Shown piece after piece: positions 1 through 12,100 of a DNA stretch of 64,000 nucleotides (position 1 is its first letter; each line of letters begins with the position of its first letter). The stretch is from Lepisosteus oculatus. Lineage: Eukaryota > Chordata > Actinopteri > Semionotiformes > Lepisosteidae. Both the position numbers and the translations under genes were made by a program. The DNA lies in assembly GCF_040954835.1 (NCBI RefSeq), contig NC_090704.1, forward strand, positions 44,396,979 to 44,460,978. Reading direction: 5' to 3'. The notes below the pieces were generated by a model. That model was not told the origin of the DNA. It did not search any database and was given only the letters and a program-made list of their open reading frames with translations.

Positions 1-811
1 TCTGGTGAACCCCGTGTACGACTGCCTGTTCAGGCTGGCCCAGCCGGACTCTCTGCAGAACGAGGAGGAGGTGAGTGAGCCTGGCTGACGACGCAGACCC
101 CCTCCCGCGATCGCTGGGGTCCGTCGCGCCGTCTGATTCGTTGAGAGTAGCCCGCCGCGTGGCGGGTCCGCAGACCAGCCGGGGGAAATCGCTCTGCTTG
201 CTGGAGCGCGCCGCTGGTCTTTTCCACCTCGGTGGTGATTAACGCAAGCGAAGACGTGAGCCGGCTCCCTTCTGCTGCTAGGGTCGTTAGTGTCAGGCGA
301 ACAGATTGCAGCTCCGCACTGGGCGAGTTTTGTACCGGGGGGGTCTCGACAGCTTGAGGCCGTCTCCACCGAGCTCGCTCTGAAACTCATGGGTGTCGTG
401 TGTTCGCGGGCGACATCCTAGGATGGGTAGCATTAGTGGGTGCAGAGGATGGAGGGATAAAACCGGCTCGCGGATGGGAAAGTGGGGGGATACACGCCGG
501 GGGGGGAGCAAACGCCGGAGTTGCACGAATCCCGATCGGCGCCGAACGGCAAAGAGCAACGTCCCGCCCTGTGTGTCCCGCAGGTCGACTGCCTGGTGCT
601 GCAGCTGCACCGCATCGGGGAGCAGCTGGAGAAGATGCGCGCGGAGCGCATGGACGAGCTCTTCTTCCTGCTGCGGGACGGCTTCCTGCTGCAGGAGGGG
701 CTGAGCTCGCTGGGCCGCCTGCTGCTGCTGGAGATCCTGGAGTTCAGGGCGGGGGGCTGGTCCCTCAGCGGCACGGCGCAGAAGTACTACTACAGCGAGG
801 TGACCGACTGA
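1..811 (+). CDS. MIF4GD: MIF4GD (SLBP-interacting protein 1), last two coding exons, partial
   Basis: MIF4GD is a small MIF4G-domain protein that binds the histone stem-loop binding protein SLBP and supports translation of histone mRNA. Two coding exons are visible: 1-70 (reading from base 2, donor gtgagt) and 584-811 (acceptor cccgcag, stop TGA 809-811). The first encodes LVNPVYDCLFRLAQPDS and the second starts VDCLVLQLHRIGEQLEKM and ends AQKYYYSEVTD. Both match my memory of the human C-terminal half almost residue for residue, including the YYYSEV ending. The 76 codons of the last exon are all open. The 5' exons lie outside the window to the left. MRPS7 follows tail to tail. Identity is near certain; only completeness is limited by the window edge. 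Confidence 0.96.
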
Positions 812-947
812 GGGGGGCCGGGGGGCGGAGGATGTGGGGACCCCACGACTGAGGATGGGGACTGGGAAACCTAGACCTCAGTGCAGGCACGGACCTGCAC
901 GAATGAATAGCCGCTCCCAAAAAGCATTTGGAACAGTTTGTTGGTTG

Positions 948-953
948 AATAAA
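948..953 (+). terminator. Poly(A) signal AATAAA, MIF4GD
   Basis: AATAAA lies 137 bases after the MIF4GD stop codon and is the first such hexamer on this strand. A second AATAAA at 3230-3235 could serve a much longer 3' UTR, but nothing else supports it. Confidence 0.6.
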
Positions 954-3420
954 ATAATGACAGCGATCAAATGTGTGCATTGGATTGACGTTCGCTTGAA
1001 ACACTGCCTGGATTTTGAAAATAGGTTTAGTTAGAAAAGGCCCTCAGAACAAAAATTTGTCCAATTGCCAGCTGACAGCGATGGCTGGTCTGTGTTCCTC
1101 ATTGACCCTAGTGATCGCTGGGCGCGGTGTTCGGCTCTGTGCCGCACAAAGCCTTGACCACGTTTCACCGCACGGCTAGCAGGGCGAGAAAGGTGCTTTT
1201 AAATTAAAGTGAAGCAGTTTTGAACACGTTGGTTATCATGGTTTTGCTGCCTTTTTTTTCCCCAAGGGTTTGAAAGATGGTGTCTCAAGGGTCTACGCTG
1301 TTCTTCATTGGCAGAGTTTGCTCTTGACTTCTCTAAGGTGGTGAATTGAATTCAGATAGTGTAAGTCTGGTACTGGAGACGGTTCATTTAGGTTTCTGAA
1401 GGCTGTAGAGTTGAGAACGTGTGTAAGTGATACAGAATGCTGATAGATCGTAGGTCGGTGAATAAGTAGCAGACATACAAGCCCTTTTTCTGCTGCCTTT
1501 AGTTACAGAGTTATGATTGTTTTGGGGGGGTCAGTGTCATTTTTTCCCAGCTCTTTAATACTCCAAGAGTACTAAACTTATTTTAGCTTAGAGGGAAGAT
1601 CCTGCAAGGCTGCAGTAATCCAAAAACGAAATCACTCATCTGCATTTCGGCAATCTACATATGCCTTAAAGTTGATTTTTTTAACCTAGAAGCTTATTTC
1701 AACAAGTTCAGTAACATCACCCCCTCTGCCTAGTCAACACTCTCAGTGATGAGGTTATTTAGGGTTAATGCAGCAGTCACAGCCATTCGGTCAGTTAATC
1801 CAAATAATGCCCAAACCATCCAAATCCATATATGTTATCTAAAAACATTTAGAATTACATGTATAATTCACCATAGAATCTGGGATCCATAAACTGTCAT
1901 GATTTAACAATTACCTGAATAAAAAGAAATACAAATGCTGAAATCCCCCTTCACATCACCTGTAGATTGCATTTACCTGCATTCATTTATAAGTTTGTTT
2001 ACTTAGAAACAAAGCATTCATAAATTACGTGACATCAGTGCCATTGGTTGGGGAGCTCCTGTTCCCTGCTGACAGAGGTGTTTCTGACCTGAAATGAATC
2101 TAGACATCGCAAATTGACACTCCAAACAGGATTGTGCGTTTCAAACTTGTGCTATCAGCTCCTTTTTAGGATTTCACCACATAATTGTATATTTTGTTGA
2201 AGGCAGTTCTTACAAGGGCTTGTGAACCCATTCTGGTGCTAATTCTGAAATGTATGTTGTTGTCGTGTAATATATGTATTGCTAAGAAAAATAATTTTAT
2301 AAGCTTGACTTTCTTATAAAGCCAAAGGCTAGTCTACACAATCCTATCAGGAAGATGGCTCCCTGCTGGTGTTAATGTACAGTATTACAATGGGTGTTTT
2401 TTTTTTAACGGGAAATGTTTTTCAGAGCCTTTTGATTTACTACTTTTACATTTGACACGTATAGTTAGCATGTAGGAAGTATTATATAACAATATGACTT
2501 CTTGAAATCTCCTTTTTTGCTCCCATATTAGCTTTCTCGTGTTTTAATTTGGTCTGTGCTGCACCTGACTATTCATAATCACCATCTAAATATTAATATT
2601 GGATTGTGTTCAAAGTCATGATATAATTTGCCTTTGTCATCCACAGGCACTTTTATTATCACCACTATTGCGTGTTCATTATAAAGATGAATAGAACATA
2701 AAAAATAGACCCAGATAGTATAAACTTGATTGTGTGGCTCACCTTTGGCGATACAGTGTGGTAACATTTTAAATATCTACACAAATTTATACATAGAATT
2801 ATTTATTTTCTGTCATATTGATGGTTTAGTTTGAATTGTATTGATCTGAATTTTGACACCTGTATGACTGGAATTTCTGATAGAACTGAGTTTTTTTGCA
2901 GATATTTTACTAGACAAATACCAGACAGATGTGGATTGCATGATCTTCAGCAGATACAGTACTATCCAGAAATCTGTCCTGTATGCAGACATAAGTCTTC
3001 AAAATCAATTGTGCAGGCTTCCATGTTCAGATCTCAGTTGTTTTTATGCCGTGTTCTCACAACTGCGGACAAACGTCTGTTTGTTTATCTTTTAATGCAA
3101 AATGAAGTAAATAAGTTGTAATCACAAAAAGACTTTCTCCCTTTTTGTACTGTATAAATGGTTTTTTTAAAGTACAGTTGCAGAAAAATCATTTTGCTAT
3201 TGAAAATTCTGGAACTCTTACAAACAAAAAATAAAGTTTTCACTTAACATGTTGATGTTGCATTATTCATTAATTCCTAGAAGTGAAACCAGATGTTATA
3301 GTTAACACACCCTCGAGGGAGGTGAAGCATCTCAGCCCATGTTATGACTTAAAGTATGCTTGTGAAGGAATCCATAGTGGGGAAAAAATAACCGGAATGG
3401 ATGGCGTACCATTTACTGTG
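954..3420. other. Intergenic interval between MIF4GD and MRPS7
   Basis: About 2.5 kb of AT-rich single-copy-looking sequence between two convergent genes. The small open frames (for example 2831-3121) have no splice context and no recognisable protein. I see no repeat family or RNA gene here. The two 3' UTRs may occupy part of it. Confidence 0.5.
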
Positions 3421-3426
3421 TTTATT
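3421..3426 (-). terminator. Poly(A) signal (TTTATT on plus), MRPS7
   Basis: Reverse complement AATAAA, about 220 bases downstream of the MRPS7 stop codon on the minus strand. It is a plausible 3' end for that transcript. Confidence 0.5.
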
Positions 3427-3644
3427 CCTAGGTCAAAATATTATAATCGTAAATCAAGGGGAACAGTGGCAAATACTTCTAAAATCACAAAGAACACACT
3501 CCATCCAGCACAAGGCTTGAGGTCCACAGTGAAGAAACCTGATGCTCAAATGGTCCAGACTGTCCGAGGGTGATGGGCAGCTCCTCCACGACACGGAAAG
3601 GGCACCCTGTGGCAGTTTGCGTGCGGGTATTTTCCTGGCACCCA

Positions 3645-5528
3645 CTACCACCAGCGGAAGTGCGCGAAGGCTCGGTTGGCCTCGGCCATCTTGTGCAGGT
3701 CATGTTTTCTCTTGATGACGTTGCCCTCGTTGGCGAAGGCCGCCATGAGCTCCTGGGACAGCTTCTCGTACATCAGGGTGCGGCGGTGCTTGTTGTCCCG
3801 GCACTCCACGATCATCCACTTCATGGCCAGGAAGCGCCGCCGGTTGTCCGTGAGAGGGGTGGGCACCTGCGTGAGCAAAGCGTGTTACAGCTGACGGGAG
3901 GCCCGCGCCTCGGCCGTGATCCTTCTCATTCCAGAACCTCGCCAGAATGCGGAAGATCAAAAAGTTTCAGCTAAAAGTAAAAAAACGCTTTGCAGAAATG
4001 GAAATGCACAGCAGCCCTGCGGTTGCTTACCTGGTAGAACTTGCCTCCTCTCTGAATGCTTGTTAGGCCAATCACAGGTTTGCAGTTATTCAGAGCTTCG
4101 TGGAAGATGGCGTATGGGTTGCACTCGATCTCATCCTTCTGTGCGGCTGGCGCTTTGTGAAACTTCTCCACCTGCTTTCTCTTTATGTTCTCCAGGGTCT
4201 AGAACAGTAAAAACAAAAACATGCTCATGTTGTGTGGGATGATGCCTTGAACCTTGTAAGCCATTGTGTTAATTGCTTTAGTACTGCAGTAACATGTACT
4301 CAGAAAATGTTTTTTACAGAAAAAGCTTTACGGAATCACAGAACGGGGTAATATATAAAATGTATGTACTTATTTAAAAAAGTAAAGCTTTAGTGGATTA
4401 CAGATTTTCTGATCTGTGTGTACTGCAGTGGCTGTGCACATCACATTCTCAGATTAGTTACAAATACATTAGATCACAGTGCAGGACAGACCTTTGTCAT
4501 GATAGACCTGGCCAGGACTTTATTACCATCTTGCATCATCATGTTCACAAATTTACTGTGGAAAGAAATAAAATGTTATTATAAAATAGTTTAAAGTAGC
4601 TTTTTTTAACTCTAACTGTTTAACCAAGTATCGGAAAGAACACAGCTATGGAAACTAGATTCTTAGTCCTAATAATACGAGTTTGAAAAAAGCTTTATGT
4701 TGATTTGCTATACTTAGATGCCATTGAAACCTTATTTAGTTTTATGTGCCATTGAAACCTTATTTAGTTTTATGTTGAAAATCCCTTCTGTTCCTTTTTT
4801 ATTCCCACCTGATAACGGGGTCGTTAAAGACAGAGCTGGTGATCCCAGCAGGAGCTGCTTTAATCGGTCTGACAGCCTTCAGTTCTCTCTCCTGCTTCTC
4901 CTGCTCCGACAGCTCCGACGCCGGGGTGAGGTACTTCTCCTTGTCCGGCTCGGGCTCCAGGTAATAAGGGTTGTACCTTCCCCATCTCGCCTGAAAAACG
5001 CTGCGGGATAACACCGAGTTATATACTGCATGACTAAAATAAATCCTGGCTGCAAACAGCTTCCAATAGACCATTTAAATTACAAATAACACTTGAATTA
5101 CCTCAGACGATTTCAGCCACATCAGTTGTATCGCAAAATAATATCTGTTAATGCATTCAAAGGTACACTGTAGTATAGTAAATGCCGCATGTCATCATCC
5201 CTTTCGGTATTGTCTAATATCTCAATTTAATGGAAAGATTTTGCTGCTTTTCGACACAAGTCATGGCTGTTTTAAGTCGCTTTCATTACACTAATATAAA
5301 TAGTAAAATATCCTGCATGATTCTTCATCATGTCAGGGAGAAATCAAAATGTTATGAGCGCCCCAGACACGTCCATCAAGAAAACAAGCGAATTGCGCAC
5401 AGTAATTCTATGATAGCCTTATCCTCACAAAATTGTTTGTGAAAACCAATCTAATTCTAAATATCTCCTAAAAAAAGAAATTACCTAGGGCTCCAGGGTT
5501 TCAGTAGCTTGGCTATGGAAGCAGCCAT
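3645..5528 (-). CDS. MRPS7: Mitochondrial ribosomal protein S7 (uS7m)
   Basis: MRPS7 is a small-subunit mitoribosome protein of the uS7 family; it binds the 3' domain of 12S rRNA in the matrix. Minus-strand coding exons are 5485-5528, 4809-5000, 4492-4555, 4031-4198 and 3645-3866. Phases join without a break into 229 aa (human about 242). Exon 1 is [13 protein letters not shown], a short basic leader suited to mitochondrial import. Later landmarks are [48 protein letters not shown] and the ending [16 protein letters not shown]. Exon 2 uses the acceptor cccgcag before CGTTTTTCAG; the nearer tttttcag would break the frame. The start ATG lies inside AAGATGGCTGC, a YY1-like start context common in mitochondrial protein genes. 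GGA3 diverges from the same 416-bp gap. All introns are GT-AG. Confidence 0.96.
4719..4774. repeat. Perfect 28-bp tandem duplication in an MRPS7 intron
   Basis: The 28-bp unit 4719-4746 is repeated exactly at 4747-4774, with no spacer. It lies between MRPS7 coding exons 2 and 3, about 35 bp from the exon 2 donor on the minus strand. Perfect identity suggests a recent slippage event. Confidence 0.85.
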
Positions 5529-5813
5529 CTTGGAAGACCTAAGGACCTCACAGCGCGTCACACAAACTGCCTGTGTACAATACAATTCGATTTCATAGCT
5601 ACCTATTTTAAACAATTCCCCAGTGGCATTAGGAATCCCGAAAAAATCCTATTTAAACTTGAAACCTCGGACCCCGAAAAACGACCGATTTATCATAATA
5701 AATTAAGGTACTATGATATATTTACAGTGTACCTAGAATTATGATACATTTAGAACTCATTTATTCTTATTTCCAGTAATTAAATAATACTCTAAGTCGC
5801 CTTGGGTGAAGAG

Positions 5814-5873
<60 letters not shown>

Positions 5874-5944
5874 TCTGGCGGTTTCTTGGCTACCCTCAGG
5901 CGAGATCCCCGATGCGACATCGCGAGATTTCTTGCGCTGAGAAT
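5529..5944. promoter_or_regulatory. Shared divergent promoter of MRPS7 and GGA3
   Basis: Only 416 bp separate the two start codons, which point away from each other. Both core promoters and both 5' UTRs must fit here, so the region is inferred to be a bidirectional promoter. The motif TCGCGAGA at 5920-5927 resembles the palindromic TCTCGCGAGA element of CpG-type promoters and lies about 18 bp before the GGA3 ATG. A 60-bp (TAA)n tract fills the GGA3 side. Confidence 0.7.
5814..5873. repeat. (TAA)n microsatellite, about 20 units
   Basis: An uninterrupted trinucleotide run lying 71 bp upstream of the GGA3 start codon. (TAA)n tails occur on the L2 and 5S-SINE copies elsewhere in the window. No retroposon body is recognisable next to this one. 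Confidence 0.9.
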
Positions 5945-8900
5945 ATGGCGGATCCGGAAGGAGAGTCACTAGAGTCTTGGCTTAGTGAGTAATTGGAAGG
6001 AAAAAATAATGTTCTATGAATGATAATGTTAATGAAACTGTGTTATTCAGAGACGTGTACAATACATTCCGCCCGCGAGTGACTGAACCATATAGCCTGA
6101 TGGACTTGACAGCTTTTATTTAATCAATAAGACTGTAGCTGTTAGTTTTGGATCTTAGTGGATTTGCATGACATTTGCAGACAACTTGTGTACGCTGTCT
6201 TATATCACAGAAATGACTTAGTTTCCTTGCTGCAGTCAACAGTATGCTTGCATCTAAATTTCTGGTGCTTACGCAAACTGTAGAAAGATAGCTTGTTAGG
6301 GCTTTCTCATAACGGTTACCCGCAAGGATCGTTGTCATTTGCATTTGGTTTTAGGTTCTCGACTCTTCTCCCTGTGACGCTGGCATGAAACCGCGATAAG
6401 CGTATGTCTAGACACTGTGTAGTACTTCGTTATTAAACCATCAATTTCTGCAGGCGAGTTTGCTTTCTTTTGTGGAATGTTGGAAAATCCAAGAAGGCAT
6501 CTTCAGCTTGATGCACACCATACCGCATGTTGCAGATGTCCTGCTGGCATTTCTTTCCAACAAGCCGGTGTCTTTCACAACTAACCCCTTGCTGATCAGC
6601 CCTGCCGGTGTTGATATTAATCCGCATAATGAATTTACCTTTGTCACGTCCGTTCAATAAAATATCAGTGTACAGTACTTGCCACAAATCAGATTGTCAA
6701 TAGCCTGATAGTATCTTTGGGAACTTTGTGTTGCAGTTGTAAGTGCTCTCTTTAATGGTCAGGGTATAATATATGATGAAGTGCCTCACATGTCTTTTAA
6801 GTATCATGATAATAATAATTCCTTACACTTATAATGCTTTTCTGGACACTCCACTCAAAGTGCTTTACAGGCAATGGGGATCCCCTCCACCAGCACCAGT
6901 GTGCAGCCCCACCTGGATGGTGCGATGGCAGCCACACACCAGCTCTCAGTGGAGAGAAGAACAGAGTGGTGAAGCCACTTCATGTCAATTAAGAATGATC
7001 TAATTCCATATAGTAACATGTAGTTAAATTAGTGCTGCAAATACTGGTATTCTTGACAGGCCTGTTTGTATCAGTAGTAGTGATACTGGCATATGTGGTT
7101 ACATTGACATTTCAAATGTCCAGACTTTCAAATGGCTGCCCTCAGTTTTTCTTCTTTGGATCTTCAGGAACATAGGGCATAACACCTAAAGTGATGAAAG
7201 CCTCAGACCACAAAGAACCTAAGATGTTATCGTAGCTGCTTCATAAAGTTTTAAAACATTTGCATGAGTTTGAAACTGTGCTGGTGAGCAATTGCTTCTT
7301 AAGGAGCAATAATTTTACTCTCCTCCCCAGATAAAGCCACCAATCCCTCCAACAGACAGGAAGACTGGGAATATATCATAGGATTCTGTGACCAAATCAA
7401 TAAGGAATTAGAAGGGTAGGTCACACTCTTTCTTAACTGTCTTCAGAGAAGTGGGAACAGAAAAGGTCTGTGAAGAGTGAGTTGGAATGGCCACTTAATG
7501 TGAAGGTCTGATATGAAGGGCTGTTTTGGGTCAAGGGTTGCAATTGCAGTACTGATGTCCAGAGCCTTCAAGATTATACAGTTTCAATAAACAGTGATTT
7601 GTGGATATTTCCGTTTACCGTTTTCCGTCGTGTGCTCCGCCCAGATAGAGATGCTGTGCGTGTTTTGTGAGCAAGCTCTGAATTGTTATGACCAACACTT
7701 TGCCTCTAAATCCCATTATCAGTATGGATCTTCAGGTGTTTCTGTCCACATGGACTGGGAAGATATGGCAGATGAAACCAGCTGTGTCCAGTAGACAGAA
7801 AGTCCAGAAGCCAAAAAGTCAAGGACATTGATACGAGTGTGGCAGACAAATTGCTCACATTCAGTAACCCATTTGGCTCCAATCCCAACATTTCTTTAAT
7901 ATACTCTAGGAAGAAGATTAAAATAATAAAATGAAGATTCTGTAAATACTTTAGATTGCAAATCCTGAAATCACGAGAAAGGTGAGTCACACGTATTGTG
8001 CATCATCTAATATTGTCAAAACATGGATTGCTTATACAAGGTAGGATGGATAGGCATGAAGATTTCTGTGTGTTGCTGGACAGTATGCTGCTTTTGGATC
8101 AAGGAGTTCTAAGCAAAAGGAAAATGTTTTTTTCTTTAGTCCACAGATAGCTGTGAGGTTACTGGCTCATAAAATCCAATCCCCACAGGAATGGGAGGCT
8201 ATACAGGCCCTGACTGTAAGTACCAGCTGCTCCTGAGACATACAGTCAATTCCTGCATTTTCCCTGTGTGGTGTCTCTCTATACACAATCTGCATTTCTG
8301 CGAGTGTTTAAGCTTGGTGCCCATGTTTTGATTTTAACATTTTTTTTAATCACTGCAGGTTTTAGAAGCTTGCATGAAGAACTGTGGGAGAAGGTTCCAT
8401 AATGAAGTTGGAAAGTTTAGATTTTTAAATGAATTGATCAAAGTAGTTTCCCCTAAGGTGAGTCCACAGGTATCAAATGATTTTGTCCACCTTGGGCAAA
8501 TGGAAAGCAGTAGGTGACAAAGGGTGAAATATAAGGGCATCGGCTCAAACTCCAGACTGAGACAGCAGCAGACCTGGGCTAACTCACTCCTGCGTAATAG
8601 TTTCTCCCAAATAGACCAGATAATGAACAGTAATTAATTTGAATTGTTTTTGTTATTGAGCGCTTTTCAAGCCGTTGTTGGAATTGCTTTCTTAGGAACG
8701 TGGGTGTGTTGTACTTGTCTAAAGCTAGTTCTCCAACTGCCATTCCTGCTCTGAGCTCTAATTACTTAATAGGACTTGTTGGCGAAAGAAGTCACAGCAT
8801 CTGCCTTTGCAGGTCTGTTGCTAATTAAAAAGTACCTGTAAAACCAGCTGGACCCTGGCTGTGCAGGATTGGAGTTGCCCTTCCCTGATGTAAAGGCTTT

Positions 8901-9059
8901 ACTGTCCCTCTTATTCCTGCCTTCGTTTTATTTCAGTACCTGGGTGACAGGGTATCAGAAAGGGTGAAGACAAAAGTTATCGAAATGCTGTACAGCTGGG
9001 CGGTGGCCCTACCCGATGAAGCCAAAATAAATGAAGCCTATCAAATGTTAAAGAGACAA

Positions 9060-9113
<54 letters not shown>

Positions 9114-12100
9114 TGCTTTCACTTATATAGCGCTTTTCTGGACACTCCACTCAAAGTGCTTTACAGGTAATGGGGATCCCCTCCACCACCACCAATGTGC
9201 AGCCCCACCTGGATGATGCGACGGCAGCCATAGTGCGCCAGAACGCTCACCACAAATCAGCTATTAGGGGAGAGGAGAGCAGAGAGTAATGAAGCCAATT
9301 CATAGATGGGGATTATTAGGAGGCCATGATTGGTAAGGGCCAATGGGAAATTTGGCCAGGACGCCGGGGTTACACCCCTACTCTTTTCAAGAAACGCCCT
9401 GGGATTTTTAATGACCACAGAGAGTCAGGACCTCGGTTTTACGTCTCATCCGAAGGACGGCACCTGTTTACAGTATAGTGTCCCTATCACTATACTGGGG
9501 CATTAGAACCCACATGGACCGCAGGGTGAGCGCCCCCTGCTGGCCCCACTAAGACCTCTTCCAGCAGCAACTTTAGTTTTTCCCAGGAGGTCTGCCATCT
9601 AGGTACTGACCAGGCTCACACCTGCTGAGCTTCAGTGGGCTGCCAGTTGTGAGTTGCAGGGTGATATGGCTGCTGATAGGTAGGTTGTGAGTCATCGCCC
9701 ACTGCTTTTCAGTGAATCTCGTAGAATTGTGGGCTGGAAAGGGACTCGTTTTTTCTCTTTTGGGTTTGTGTTTGTTGTTAGATTAATTACAGTGATAACA
9801 ATAATGGGATACCAGAATCAGTGCACTTTATTCTTACTTCTTTCTACACCTGCGCTTCATCTTTGCTGAAAGGCTGTGCAGCACACTGGCGTCAGCGTTT
9901 CCTTCTCAGGCACGCAGCTGCCCTGATGAAACTGTTTCCACCCTTTTCCACTGTCAGGCATTGTGACCTCAGACCCAGAGATCCCCGTCGACAAGACTCT
10001 GATTCCCTCTCCCCCGGCACGCCCCCGGAACCCCGTGTTTGAGAATGAAGAGAAGAGCAAGGTGGGGATCCAACATCAGCACCAGTTCACCACAGCGTGA
10101 AAGACAAGGGGTGCTGGGGGGGTCTTTAACATTTTCCTTGTGCAAAGCACCATAGTGGGCGAGAGAAGGGATAGGTTGTTTCTCCGTGTGTGTATGACAA
10201 CACTTGTGTGTACAGACAACACTTTCGCACTGTGTGCACTGTACATTACAAAGCAGTAAAGACTTGTGAATAATGACAGTACAGCAAATCACAAGAAAAT
10301 GGAAATGCAGACCAGTAAACACACAGGAGAATAAACATATGGTAGGCATGTAGCTACACATGAGGTGTTGTCATGAAATGGCACTATCTTGATAGGTCTT
10401 GATGGTGTACAACTGTTCCAATTTAAATGAATGTTCCTTTTTCGTTAGAACCAGTCTAGAAGCGTATTGTTGCTTCCCCTTGTAGATCCTGGCTGAGCTC
10501 CTAAAAAGCAAAAATCCAGAGGACTTGCAGGAGGCCAACAGGCTCATTAAGAACATGGTCAAGGAGGTAAGTGTGAGATTCACTTTCACTCATGCGTAAA
10601 TACTCTGAACAGAGATGGGCGTGAAAGATAATCGGAAATGGCCTTTACTTTTCAGGATGAAGCCAGAATGCAAAAGGTGACAAAGTGTGCAAACACCCTG
10701 GAGGAAGTCAACAACAACGTGAAGCTCCTCAATGAGATGCTGACCCACTTCAGCAGAGAGGAGTCTTCTGAGGGAGACAGAGAGCTGATGAAGGCAGGCG
10801 TGGAGCCCTTTTCTCTTTACCCAATTCTGCCTGCCTAGCTGTGGCAGTTCTGGGTTAACTCAGTTCTGTGAAATTATTTTTCTTCCAATTTAGACTCAGT
10901 ACTGCAATTAGATTGGCATTCTTTTTGTTATTGAGAGCTTTCAGGCTGTTGTTGGAATTACTTTCTTGGGAACGTGGGTGTATTTATCTAACTGCAGGAC
11001 TCCCTCTGCACTGTCACAGGCCTGCAATTTCGTTTCTGACTTCAAAATTAAGACGTACCTTTGAATGAGTCTGTTTGAAATGATGCACTGTATGTTGCTA
11101 GACACAAACAATGGATGTATTGAAAAAAATCTCTGTGTAAACGTTTGGTTCCTGGTGGTTCTTTTAGGAGCTGTACGATCGCTGTGACAAGTTGAGACGC
11201 ACTGTGTTCAAACTGGCCACGGAGACGGAGGACAATGACAGCAGCTTAGGTAACACATGTCCCGGCTGGGCGCCGATGTCTGCCATCGGTGCAGTTCGCT
11301 CTCCCTCATCGTGGATCCTCTTCTCTCTTACACAGGACAGATTCTGCAAGCGAGTGACGACCTCTCCCGAGTCATTAACTCCTACAAGAGGACAGTGGAC
11401 GGGCAGGCAGTCAACGGAGAGCTTGATTCCTTGGGACTGGCAGCTCGCGAAAGTGAGATTTGCGTTTCCCGTGCTGTAATTCCCCTGTGGCATCCACCCC
11501 TGCTTAATGATCGTGGCGTCAATGTTTCTGTTTGTCCGTCTCTTTAAATACGTTACAGCAAAACATAACTTTCCCCCTTTTCATATTCCTTGTAATGGGA
11601 GGCTTTTATCTGCATTCATAGGAAAGCAATCCATCATTGCTACTTTTCCCCCCCCTTTCTGCTGGGCAGCCCATAAAGGCAGCAGCAATACAGAGACGCT
11701 GATTGACCTGGCTGGCATTGACGTCTCGAGCCCCTCGCCCCCGGAACCAGCACCTCCTCCTCCTCCCAGGACTCTGGCTCCGGCTCCGGCGCCACCGATC
11801 CCCATCCTGCCTCCGCCCCCCCAGTGCTGCCCCGCCGCTCCGTCCGAGAGCCCCGGCGCTCAGCCGGCAGGCCGCGGCTCCGCTGCGCTCTCGCTGCTGG
11901 ACGAGGAGCTGCTCTCGCTAGGTGGGTCGTCATCTTCTAGCCCTTTTTAATCAACTGGGACGCACGCTAGCCCACCCGGGCTTTTTTGGACGAGTACAGT
12001 GTATGTTGAACAGAAAACAATTCTTTTTTTTTTTGCTTCTTTTGTACACGGGATGTTTAAGATTTCCTTATCCACCACTAGTCATACCGTACTGATGTCT

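Noticed and set aside
3570-3974. 134-codon plus-strand frame
   Set aside because: Antisense of the last MRPS7 exon.
5757-5969. Open frame with a long tyrosine run
   Set aside because: It is only the (TAA)n microsatellite read on the minus strand.
11507-11950. 147-codon frame as a separate gene
   Set aside because: Its second half is GGA3 exon 11 (11670-11921) with intron sequence on both sides.
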